A stretch of DNA of 64,000 bases, taken from positions 2,400,501 through 2,464,500 of the forward strand of contig NZ_CP014227.1 in assembly GCF_001553545.1 (NCBI RefSeq). Direction: 5' to 3'. The position numbers were made by a program, and so were the translations under genes. The notes beneath the pieces are model-generated. The model was not told the origin of the DNA and made no database searches. It saw only the letters and a list, made by a program, of their open reading frames with translations. This document shows, piece by piece, positions 56,960 through 63,903 of the stretch; the first letter of the stretch is position 1; each line of letters starts with the position of its first letter. The stretch is from Capnocytophaga haemolytica. Its GTDB lineage: Bacteria > Bacteroidota > Bacteroidia > Flavobacteriales > Flavobacteriaceae.

Positions 56960-57745
56960 ATGAAACGTTTTTTAATTACTGCTATGCTTTTAAGTATTTC
57001 GGCATTTAGCTATAGCCAAATAGCCGTAGGGGTGAAAGTTGCTAATCCGTTTATAGCAGTTAATGTAATGAAACATCAAATTGCAAATACACCTAAGGGA
57101 ATTAGAAATGGAGGAGGTATTTTTGGTGAGTTTTATATGGGAGTGGTTAATATAGGGGCTTTTATGCGTGTGCCTCTAAAAACACATTGGGCACTGCAAA
57201 CAGAGGCGTTGTTCAAACGTGAAGGGGTTTGGTTTTTTCATCAAGAGGAAACAATAGAAGAACTTCTCTCTGATCGCGGAACATACGAATTTTGGTATGC
57301 TGAGGTTCCTATCCTGTTACAATGGGAAGGGAAACGCACCGTAAGAGGATTTGTACAATTAGGCATTGCTCCTAAATTCTTAACTTCAGCAAAATATTCT
57401 GCTGTTTTAGAAAAAGGCGACCATAATGTTACGAGCTTTTTTAATAGGGTTGTTCTCAATTTAAATGTTGGGGGAGGTGTTTTATGGAACAGAAGAGATT
57501 GGGTTTTTACTGCTGATGGAAGACTCGCTACCAACCTTACACCACTTACTTCTGAAAAGAACACCCCTGATATTGATTTCAGTAAGGCGCAAAGCTATTA
57601 TTTTGCGTTTTCTTTAGGAGTAGGTTACAAACCTTTTAAAAAGAAAGCATTGCCTTTAGAAAGGACTCTCCCTCAGGAAGAGCTCCCAACAGTGACGAAT
57701 GACAGTATTCCTGCTGAGGCTAATGTACAAAAGCAAGAATTTTAA
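56960..57745 (+). CDS. Outer-membrane beta-barrel protein
   Basis: 261 aa. Signal peptide (ends FSYSQ), beta-barrel with PorT-like/OMP_b-brl pattern (about 20-225: FGEFYMGVVNIGAFMRV, VRGFVQLGIAPKFLT, YFAFSLGVGYKPF), then a Pro/Glu-rich tail. Function unknown. It starts 9 bp after the right end of the IS5-family element, which has displaced its promoter; IS982 copy 2 begins 19 bp past its stop. Confidence 0.8.
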   Translation: MKRFLITAMLLSISAFSYSQIAVGVKVANPFIAVNVMKHQIANTPKGIRNGGGIFGEFYMGVVNIGAFMRVPLKTHWALQTEALFKREGVWFFHQEETIEELLSDRGTYEFWYAEVPILLQWEGKRTVRGFVQLGIAPKFLTSAKYSAVLEKGDHNVTSFFNRVVLNLNVGGGVLWNRRDWVFTADGRLATNLTPLTSEKNTPDIDFSKAQSYYFAFSLGVGYKPFKKKALPLERTLPQEELPTVTNDSIPAEANVQKQEF

Positions 57746-57763
57746 TTTTTAACAACATATATT

Positions 57764-58798
57764 AACGTGAGTTCGATTTAAGCAGCAACGAGTCTTTTTA
57801 GATCAACAATGTCTTCTTGCAAATTAATAGAAGGCTTTTTATCAAAGAAAGAATAAGCTATAAGTCCTGATAATAAGTTAGTTATAAAATTATCAAAAGA
57901 ACGATGTCTTGTATGCTCTACTTGACAAATGTTTTTTAATTCGTCATTTACTGTTTCTATCAAAGCACGTTTTCTAAGTGCTATTTTGTCTTGTAAGAGC
58001 ATCAAGCTATTTTTCATATTCTTTTTAATCTTAGTGATTAAATGTACCCCATCAATAAATAATTGTTCAAATAAATCTTTGCTGATATACCCCTTATCTC
58101 CAAAGAGTTTTCCAAAGATTCTCTTATGTAAGTTCATATCAGACAGAGGTTTACGATCATCTATGTTGCCTGGTGTTATTATAAAATCAAGTATTTCACC
58201 TTTATCATTAATGATTAGATGTAACTTAAATCCATAGAACCAGCCTAAAAAACATTGTCCTTTTTGGGCAAATTCTTTGAATACTTTATGTTGTTTTTCA
58301 CATTTGATATGACAAACTCTTATGGGGGTAGAATCAATATACGAAATGCCAGTACATTTTCCTAAACAAAACATTTTCAAGAATATAGCTAATTTTACAA
58401 CTACTTTCTTTTGCAATTCAACGAATCGATTGTAGGATACAGTTTGTGGGAATTCACCTTTTCATATGCTTCTTTATGTGATTGATATAGTAATGTTTTA
58501 AATCTCTATAATGACCTGAATGAAAGAGAATTAGAATAGTCATAACCTCACTATCAGATAAAGTTGATTTACGATTTCTCTGTTTTAAGTCAGTATTTTG
58601 CACAAGGCTATGGTCAGAGACTATTTTTTCAAAATTCTTGTCAAATTCGTCTATTATAAAGAAAATTTCCGTAACTTTGTGGCTTGATAACATAGGGATA
58701 GATTTTTAGTTAAACTTTTGATTTTCAAACTACAAAGTTACTAAAACTATCCCTTTTTTGCAAATAAAAAATAACTTTTCTTACGTCGAACTCACGTT
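57764..58798 (-). mobile_element. IS982-family insertion sequence, copy 2
   Basis: 1035 bp, same ends (AACGTGAGTTCGA at 57764-57776, TCGAACTCACGTT at 58786-58798), same orientation as copy 1 and nearly identical (three substitutions noted). With copy 1 it flanks 8.4 kb. Confidence 0.92.
57778..58693 (-). CDS. IS982-family transposase in two frames, copy 2
   Basis: Same two-frame arrangement as copy 1: 5' part 58693-58454, 3' part 57778 to about 58458, change of frame in the same AAAAGG (58457-58462). Amino-acid differences from copy 1 include Phe for Ser (GQCFLGW), Cys for Arg (HIKCEKQ) and Leu for Phe (YRDLKHY). Confidence 0.87.
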
Positions 58799-58829
58799 AA
58801 ATTAGTAAATGAGTCAATTAGCAAATGGG
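58798..58829. repeat. 8-nt array, four units
   Basis: taaattag, taaatgag, tcaattag, caaatggg, starting at the last base of IS982 copy 2. Confidence 0.55.
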
Positions 58830-58874
58830 GGCGGGAGAATAAAATAATGTAGATATAAAGAGCTTATAGGAAAG

Positions 58875-58951
58875 ACGAACAATGAACGAACAATGAACGA
58901 ACAAATGACGGTGCGAGCCGCACGGGCAGACGAACAAATGACGAACAAATG
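58875..58951. repeat. 11-nt array, seven units, containing the GTGCGAGCCGCAC palindrome
   Basis: acgaacaatga (twice), acgaacaaatg, acggtgcgagc, cgcacgggcag, acgaacaaatg (twice). Units four and five are together the palindrome element, in phase with the array. It is part of the gene-free stretch 58799-59250, whose remaining parts are the palindromes below, the GH6 promoter and nothing else recognised. Confidence 0.85.
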
Positions 58952-59017
58952 AGGGAGAAAAAATGAAAGTAAGTTAAAGCTAAGATAGAAATAAAAAGAG
59001 GGTTATTAGTAGATTTC

Positions 59018-59088
59018 AACTTTGGCAAATTTTGAAACTTTGGCAAAGTTCGTACATATAAACGGATAAATGACGGTGCGAGCCATAC
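59018..59088. repeat. 18-nt repeat of AACTTTGGCAAA, followed by a diverged GTGCGAGCC element
   Basis: Two 18-nt units at 59018-59035 and 59036-59053, each opening AACTTTGGCAAA; then acggataaatg and acggtgcgagc (11 nt each, 59062-59083) and catacgg. Second copy of the pairing AACTTTG palindrome plus GTGCGAGCC element. Confidence 0.7.
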
Positions 59089-59187
59089 GGCAGATAGACA
59101 ATGAACAAAGGAAAAGTAGAGACAAGGTGGTGAAAAAGCGAAGAGCAAACGGAGGAAAATGACTGGAAAAATTAATTAGAAAATAAT

Positions 59188-59219
59188 TTTGGGTAAATGA
59201 AAATAAATTCCTATCTTTG
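59188..59219 (+). promoter_or_regulatory. Promoter for the first GH6 gene
   Basis: TTTG (59188-59191), 20-nt spacer, TATCTTTG (59212-59219), 31 nt before the ATG. Confidence 0.7.
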
Positions 59220-59250
59220 CCAAATTAAGACATAAATAAGATTAAAGATT

Positions 59251-60303
59251 ATGAAGAAATTACTAGCCTTAATAGCTTTTTTATGGGTAATGACTGCCTG
59301 TGAAAAATCAGGGGAAGATACGCCCCAAAATACGCAAACTCAAATACCTTATGATTGGGATTTTTATTTGAAACCTTCTCGGTTATATGCAGTAAAAAAT
59401 GAAAAAAATGCCGAGTTGAAAAAACTGTATTACCAAGTATATGGTACGCCCTGCGGAGATTGGTATGATGGAATTAACCCAAACAGTAAGGATAGCGACC
59501 TCTATCTGAAGAATTTTGTTGAAGGAGCTGAACACGCTCGCAAAACGCCTATTGTGGTGATTTACGGTATCCCCAATCGCGATTGTGGGTCGTTCTCAGG
59601 AGGCGGACACCCTAATGCTGCTTCTTACAGAGCGTGGATAGACCGCGTAAGTGCCATTATTGGACAACGCCGTGCAGTAGTAATTATCGAACCCGATGCT
59701 ATTAACTACTGCGGACATAAAAAGGGCTCGGCTGAATACAAAGAACGCGCTGATTTGCTTACTTATTGTGCAAGAAAGCTAAAAGAGAATAACCCTAATG
59801 TAGCGAGCTATATTCACGCTGGGAATTCTGTTTTGGTTACCCAACACCCTGAAGCTGTTGCTAATGCCATTATAGATGGAGGCTTACAATATATGCGTGG
59901 TTTCGCACTGAATGTTTCGGGCTTAGGAGGCACTGCTGAAGAACAAGCAGGAGCCGAGAAATTTGTAAATTACTTAGCTTCTAAAGGTTTTGACAAAGTG
60001 CGTTACGTGATTGACACAGGGCGCAGTGGTATCAATAGACCTAAACACCAGAATGCAAATGCTCCTTATAACTCTTGCAATAACTTTAATGCAGCTTTAG
60101 GCCCACGTAGCACTACCAAAACCACAGGTGCACACGCCGATGCTTATTTGTGGATTAACGGAGGAGGTGGCTCTGACGGTGAATGTAATATGGGAGCCCC
60201 AAAAGCGGGAAAGCCTTATCCTGAATATACGAGACACTTGGTGCAAAACGCTATGAGAGTGAAAAGTATAGAGATTTTGGAAGTACCTCAAAACTTAAAA
60301 TAG
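59251..60303 (+). CDS. Glycoside hydrolase family 6 lipoprotein, paralogue 1
   Basis: 350 aa. Lipobox VMTAC (Cys about 17). After a short Thr/Gln linker, the GH6 barrel: VVIYGIPNRDCGSFSGGG (the conserved Asp region), VVIIEPDAINYCG (catalytic acid Asp), GFALNVSGLGGTAEEQAGA, YVIDTGRSGINRP and DAYLWINGGGGSDGECNMGAP. GH6 enzymes are inverting endo- or exo-beta-1,4-glucanases. The family is common in Actinobacteria and fungi and rare in Bacteroidota. Probably anchored at the outer membrane. Directly followed by a paralogue. Confidence 0.9.
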   Translation: MKKLLALIAFLWVMTACEKSGEDTPQNTQTQIPYDWDFYLKPSRLYAVKNEKNAELKKLYYQVYGTPCGDWYDGINPNSKDSDLYLKNFVEGAEHARKTPIVVIYGIPNRDCGSFSGGGHPNAASYRAWIDRVSAIIGQRRAVVIIEPDAINYCGHKKGSAEYKERADLLTYCARKLKENNPNVASYIHAGNSVLVTQHPEAVANAIIDGGLQYMRGFALNVSGLGGTAEEQAGAEKFVNYLASKGFDKVRYVIDTGRSGINRPKHQNANAPYNSCNNFNAALGPRSTTKTTGAHADAYLWINGGGGSDGECNMGAPKAGKPYPEYTRHLVQNAMRVKSIEILEVPQNLK

Positions 60304-60383
60304 TCGTAACACGACAGGCAATTATAAAATAACCTTTATCATTGCAAAGATAAGAATAATACAGATAAATAAGATTAATGATT

Positions 60384-61562
60384 ATGAATAAATTACTATC
60401 CTTAGTAGCTTTTTTATGGGTAATGACCGCCTGTGAAAAATCAGGGGAAGAGAGCGACCCCTCTACACAGACTCCAACAACGCAAACCTCTACTACACAA
60501 ACTCCTACTACTCAGACCCCTACTACACCTCCTATTACACCTCCGGTTACTCCTCCTATTCCACCTAACCCACCACAAGGTAAAAAGCCGGTAGCTTATG
60601 ACTGGGATTTTTACTTGGAGCCCTCTCGGTTAGACGTAGTAAAAAAAGAAAAAAATGCCGAGTTGAAAAAGCTGTATTACCAAGTGTATGGTACGCCCTG
60701 CGGAGGTTGGTATGACGGCGGTGTTAGTCCTGGTAGTGGTGGTAAAGAGAAAAATGACCGTTGGCTTAAAAACTTCGTTGAAGGAGCTGAACGCGCCCGC
60801 AAAACGCCTATTGTGGTGCTTTACGGTATTCCCAATCGCGATTGTGGGTCGTTTTCAAAAGGAGGGCACCCTAATGCTGCTTCTTACAAAGAGTGGATAG
60901 ACCGTGTAAGTGCCATTATTGGACAACGCCGTGCGGTGGTTATTATTGAACCTGATGCCATTAACTACTGCGGTCACCCAAGAGGCTCAGCTAAATACAA
61001 TGAGCGTGCTGAACTGCTTAATTATGCCGCCGAAAAACTAAATAAGAACAACCCTAATGTAGTGAGCTATATTCACGCTGGGAATTCTGATTTGGTCACA
61101 AAACACCCTGAAGCTGTTGCCAATGCCATTATAGATGGAGGTTTAAAATATATGCGTGGTTTCGCACTGAATGTTTCGGGCTTAGGAGGCACTGCTGAAG
61201 AACAAGCAGGAGCAGAAAGATTTGTAACTTACTTAGCTTCTAAAGGTTTTAAAGATGTACATTACGTGATTGACACAGGGCGCAGTGGTATTAATAGACC
61301 TAAACACCAAAATGCAAATGCTCCTTATAACTCTTGCAATAACTTTAATGCAGCTTTAGGTCCACGTAGCACTACCAAAACCACAGGTGCACACGCCGAT
61401 GCTTATTTGTGGATTAACGGAGGAGGTGGCTCTGACGGTGAATGTAATATGGGAGCCCCCGCAGCGGGACTTCCTTATCCTGAATATACAAGACACTTGG
61501 TGCAAAACGCTATGAGAGTAAAAAGTATAGAGATTTTGGAAGTACCTCAAAACTTAAAATAG
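60384..61562 (+). CDS. Glycoside hydrolase family 6 lipoprotein, paralogue 2, with Thr/Pro linker
   Basis: 392 aa from ATG 60384 (MNKLLSLVAFLWVMTAC), the position homologous to paralogue 1; the ATG at 60378 is two codons earlier. Lipobox VMTAC, then a 40-residue Thr/Pro/Gln linker built of TTQTP- and TPP-type repeats, then a GH6 domain nearly the same as paralogue 1, including the catalytic VVIIEPDAINYCG. The 3' flank also repeats the first gene's flank (tagtcgtaRcacgRcaRgcaatta). A tandem duplication with a longer linker; no separate promoter was seen. Confidence 0.9.
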   Translation: MNKLLSLVAFLWVMTACEKSGEESDPSTQTPTTQTSTTQTPTTQTPTTPPITPPVTPPIPPNPPQGKKPVAYDWDFYLEPSRLDVVKKEKNAELKKLYYQVYGTPCGGWYDGGVSPGSGGKEKNDRWLKNFVEGAERARKTPIVVLYGIPNRDCGSFSKGGHPNAASYKEWIDRVSAIIGQRRAVVIIEPDAINYCGHPRGSAKYNERAELLNYAAEKLNKNNPNVVSYIHAGNSDLVTKHPEAVANAIIDGGLKYMRGFALNVSGLGGTAEEQAGAERFVTYLASKGFKDVHYVIDTGRSGINRPKHQNANAPYNSCNNFNAALGPRSTTKTTGAHADAYLWINGGGGSDGECNMGAPAAGLPYPEYTRHLVQNAMRVKSIEILEVPQNLK

Positions 61563-61585
61563 TCGTAGCACGGCAAGCAATTAGA

Positions 61586-61599
61586 AACTTTGGCAAAGT
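61586..61599. repeat. AACTTTGGCAAAGT palindrome
   Basis: Between GH6 paralogue 2 and the vanX-like gene; member of the AACTTTG-N-CAAAGTT group. Confidence 0.55.
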
Positions 61600-61633
61600 G
61601 TGTGAAGAGTCGTATCACGACAGAAGAGACATT

Positions 61634-62236
61634 TTATTTACATTGCCATTGGAAGTCCTCGACTTTAGATTGCATTTCGGGACGGTACTCATAGTGCCAC
61701 CACTCTGAGAAAATAGATTTAAAGTTATATTTATTGAGTACATCCTTCAACAACTTGCGATTCTCAAGTACCTTTTTAGGGAGGGTCGTGCAAGTGTGAT
61801 GTGCTTTTTTACCAAAGAAATCAAAAGGAGTACCCATATCTAATTCCTTGCCTTGTGCATCTACAAGGGTAAGATCGACAGCAGCCCCGCGATTGTGTTT
61901 AGAGCCTTTCGCGGGGTTTGCTACGTAGTGGGTACCTGGAAGTATCTTCCACATCTTTTTCTGTACCGAAAGCGGTCGGTAGCAGTCGAACAATTTAATG
62001 CGGTATCCCAACGATTTAAACTCTTCATTAGCTTTGACCAAAGCCTTTGCAGTACTCTTGCGGAGATAACACTCACCACAATCATATACTGCTTGTTTGA
62101 GGAAATTATCGGGGGTGGCGTATTTCATATCGAATACAAAGTCATTAGAAAGACTTCTGAGAAGCACAAAATCATTCTGCTGCGCTAAAAGTGAGGACAC
62201 TGATAATAATATAAAAAGTTGTAAGAGGTATTTCAT
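61634..62236 (-). CDS. D-alanyl-D-alanine dipeptidase, VanX/DdpX type
   Basis: 200 aa from ATG 62236 (MKYLLQLFILLSVSSLLAQ, signal peptide); the ATG at 62254 lies inside the promoter. M15D zinc peptidase: DCYRPLSVQKKMW, SKHNRGAAVDLTLVD (His and Asp ligands) and EWWHYEY (catalytic Glu and His ligand), plus NFLKQAVYDCGECYLRKST. It cleaves D-Ala-D-Ala; without vanA/H nearby a role in peptidoglycan recycling or nutrition is more likely than glycopeptide resistance. Confidence 0.92.
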   Translation of the reverse strand: MKYLLQLFILLSVSSLLAQQNDFVLLRSLSNDFVFDMKYATPDNFLKQAVYDCGECYLRKSTAKALVKANEEFKSLGYRIKLFDCYRPLSVQKKMWKILPGTHYVANPAKGSKHNRGAAVDLTLVDAQGKELDMGTPFDFFGKKAHHTCTTLPKKVLENRKLLKDVLNKYNFKSIFSEWWHYEYRPEMQSKVEDFQWQCK

Positions 62237-62251
62237 AAGAGTGATTTTCGG

Positions 62252-62259
62252 CAAAAGTA
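62252..62259 (-). promoter_or_regulatory. -7 element for the VanX-type gene
   Basis: TACTTTTG on the minus strand, 16 nt before ATG 62236. Confidence 0.55.
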
Positions 62260-62278
62260 CAAAAAAACTTAAAAAAGC

Positions 62279-62308
62279 TTGCTATATGTAACAAATTTAC
62301 TACTTTTG
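62279..62308 (+). promoter_or_regulatory. Promoter for smpB
   Basis: TTG (62279-62281), 19-nt spacer, TACTTTTG (62301-62308). The smpB ATG is only 5 nt further, so transcription likely begins at or next to the start codon. Confidence 0.75.
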
Positions 62309-62312
62309 TGCT

Positions 62313-62768
62313 ATGATTCAGAAAACAGTACAAATACTCAACAAACGGGCAAAATTTGAATATGAAATCCTCGACAAATACACGGCGGGGATTGTGCTCG
62401 TGGGTACCGAGATAAAGTCTATACGAATGGGAAAAGCCTCGATAGCTGAGAGTTTTTGCGAGTTTAACGATAAAGGAGAGCTTTTCGTAATTAACTCTAC
62501 CATTGAAGCATATGACTTTGGCACCTATTACAACCACCGCCCCAAAAGCGAACGCAAACTGCTTTTGCAGAAAAAAGAACTTCGCAAACTCAATAAAGAA
62601 GTGAAAAATAGCGGGCTTACTATTGTACCTCTCAAACTCTTTATTAACGAAAAAGGTTTGGCTAAAATGGATATAGCCTTAGTACGCGGTAAGAAATTGT
62701 ACGATAAACGCGAAACTATTAAAGACCGTGATAACAAGAGAAACTTGGATAGGCTAATGAAGAAATAA
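62313..62768 (+). CDS. smpB: SsrA-binding protein SmpB
   Basis: 151 aa. Binds tmRNA and brings it to stalled ribosomes in trans-translation. Diagnostic opening [29 protein letters not shown] and [12 protein letters not shown] tail. Start by homology at ATG 62313; with the -7 element ending at 62308 the mRNA is probably leaderless or nearly so. tmRNA is not in this window. A 7-nt array begins at the last base of the stop codon. Confidence 0.96.
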   Translation: MIQKTVQILNKRAKFEYEILDKYTAGIVLVGTEIKSIRMGKASIAESFCEFNDKGELFVINSTIEAYDFGTYYNHRPKSERKLLLQKKELRKLNKEVKNSGLTIVPLKLFINEKGLAKMDIALVRGKKLYDKRETIKDRDNKRNLDRLMKK

Positions 62769-62866
62769 TGGTTAATGATTAATGGTTAATGATTAGTGGT
62801 TAATGGTTAATGATTAGTGATTAAAATTGGTCTTTATTCATTGCTAATTGGTCTTTATTTAGTACT
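62768..62866. repeat. 7-nt array running into the promoter of the LRR gene
   Basis: Eight units 62768-62823: atggtta, atgatta, atggtta, atgatta, gtggtta, atggtta, atgatta, gtgatta. After one extra base, aattggt, ctttatt, cattgct, aattggt, ctttatt (62825-62859), a 21-nt (3 x 7) direct duplication that includes the -33 TTG of the next promoter. Confidence 0.82.
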
Positions 62867-62870
62867 TTTG
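62841..62870 (+). promoter_or_regulatory. Promoter for the LRR lipoprotein gene
   Basis: TTG (62841-62843), 19-nt spacer, TACTTTTG (62863-62870); 33 nt to the ATG. The spacer lies in the 21-nt duplication. Confidence 0.75.
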
Positions 62871-62903
62871 TGGCGTCTTTAACATCATAAAAATGATTTT
62901 ACA

Positions 62904-63740
62904 ATGAGAAAAATCTTCTTTTTTGCCTTTGTGGCTATTGCTTTGGTGAGTTGTCGTAAGAACGATGACAACGGTAACGAGATAAACGTATCGCCTAATG
63001 ACTACACTCTCAGTGCTGATGGTCTTACCTTAATAAAATGGACTAATAGTAGTACTATTTCTATTGATATGCAAGGGGATAGCAATTTGCGGAAAGTAAA
63101 CACTATTGCCGAAAATGCTTTTAAAGACCTTAAAAGTTTAAGAGCGATTACTTTTTCGGACAATTTAAAAGAAATAGGTTCTGATGCCTTTTCAGGAACA
63201 AACCTCAGTGATGGCGTAAACTTCAACTCTTATTCAGACGTTGTTTTTGGCGAGAGGGTTTTTTATCGTTCGAATATTAGAAAAGTGGTACTCCCCAATA
63301 CTAAAGCGTTATCTAACCGGATTTTTGCTGAATGTAGAAACTTAAAAGAAGTTACTTTTAAAAGGACGGGTATTATAGGCGATGGGGCTTTTTCGTCTTG
63401 TGGAACTCTTGAATTAGTAGATTTAACAGATGCGGGAGTTACTCATATAGGGAAAGAGGCTTTTGCTAACTGTAAACTTTTAAAAAAGGCAATCCTTTCG
63501 GTAACTATGAACTTAAAGACGATAGGAGATAAATCGTTTGCGAACTGTACTTCGTTAGAGAATGTTACTATTCTTGCGCTTTACCCGCCGTATTTAGAGG
63601 GAGAGCCTTTTTCTGGAATAGCTAAAACTAAGTTTCCTACTTTTTATATCCCCAGAAAACCTAAGGATTTATTGGATATATACAAAGGAGATAACAATTG
63701 GAAAAATTTAGTTGATAAGATTCAGTTGATACCAAAATAA
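62904..63740 (+). CDS. BspA-like leucine-rich-repeat lipoprotein
   Basis: 278 aa. Lipobox ALVSC (Cys about 17). Residues about 60-245 form LRR_5-type repeats with the phrase (I)GDxAFxxCxxLxxVxL: IGSDAFSGTNLSD, IFAECRNLKEVTF, IGDGAFSSCGTLELVDL, IGKEAFANCKLLKKAIL and IGDKSFANCTSLENVTI. BspA-type proteins bind host proteins or other bacteria in oral Bacteroidota. Own promoter. The C-terminal part (AKTKFPTFYIPRKPKDLL) is the usual cap. Confidence 0.88.
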   Translation: MRKIFFFAFVAIALVSCRKNDDNGNEINVSPNDYTLSADGLTLIKWTNSSTISIDMQGDSNLRKVNTIAENAFKDLKSLRAITFSDNLKEIGSDAFSGTNLSDGVNFNSYSDVVFGERVFYRSNIRKVVLPNTKALSNRIFAECRNLKEVTFKRTGIIGDGAFSSCGTLELVDLTDAGVTHIGKEAFANCKLLKKAILSVTMNLKTIGDKSFANCTSLENVTILALYPPYLEGEPFSGIAKTKFPTFYIPRKPKDLLDIYKGDNNWKNLVDKIQLIPK

Positions 63741-63744
63741 TTAG

Positions 63745-63757
63745 GTGCGAGCCACAC
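63745..63757. repeat. GTGCGAGCCACAC element
   Basis: Diverged copy of the GTGCGAGCCGCAC palindrome, 5 bp past the stop codon of the LRR gene. Confidence 0.55.
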
Positions 63758-63767
63758 AGACGGGGGA

Positions 63768-63903
63768 GAAATGAGAGAATGAGAAAATTAGAAAATGAGG
63801 AAATTAACAGATTAGTAAATGGAGTAAATGTCAATAATACCAGAAATGTTAATAATACCTACCGATAATCAACTTTGGCAAAGTTTAAAACTTTGCCAAA
63901 GTT
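63768..63903. repeat. 8-nt array, then two 18-nt repeat pairs
   Basis: Octamers gaaatgag, agaatgag, aaaattag, aaaatgag, gaaattaa, cagattag, taaatgga (63768-63823). Then two 18-nt units with ATAATACC (63826-63843, 63844-63861). Then AACTTTGGCAAAGTT (63871-63885) and its reverse complement AACTTTGCCAAAGTT (63889-63903), 18 nt apart. No gene seen to the window end at 64000. Confidence 0.7.

Noticed and set aside
58864..59148. A 94-codon leftward ORF after IS982 copy 2
   Set aside because: It is translated through the 11-nt array and palindromes, giving repetitive residues; not a credible protein.
61634..62236. Glycopeptide resistance gene
   Set aside because: VanX-type sequence, but no vanH, vanA/B or regulator is nearby, and Gram-negative bacteria often carry such dipeptidases.
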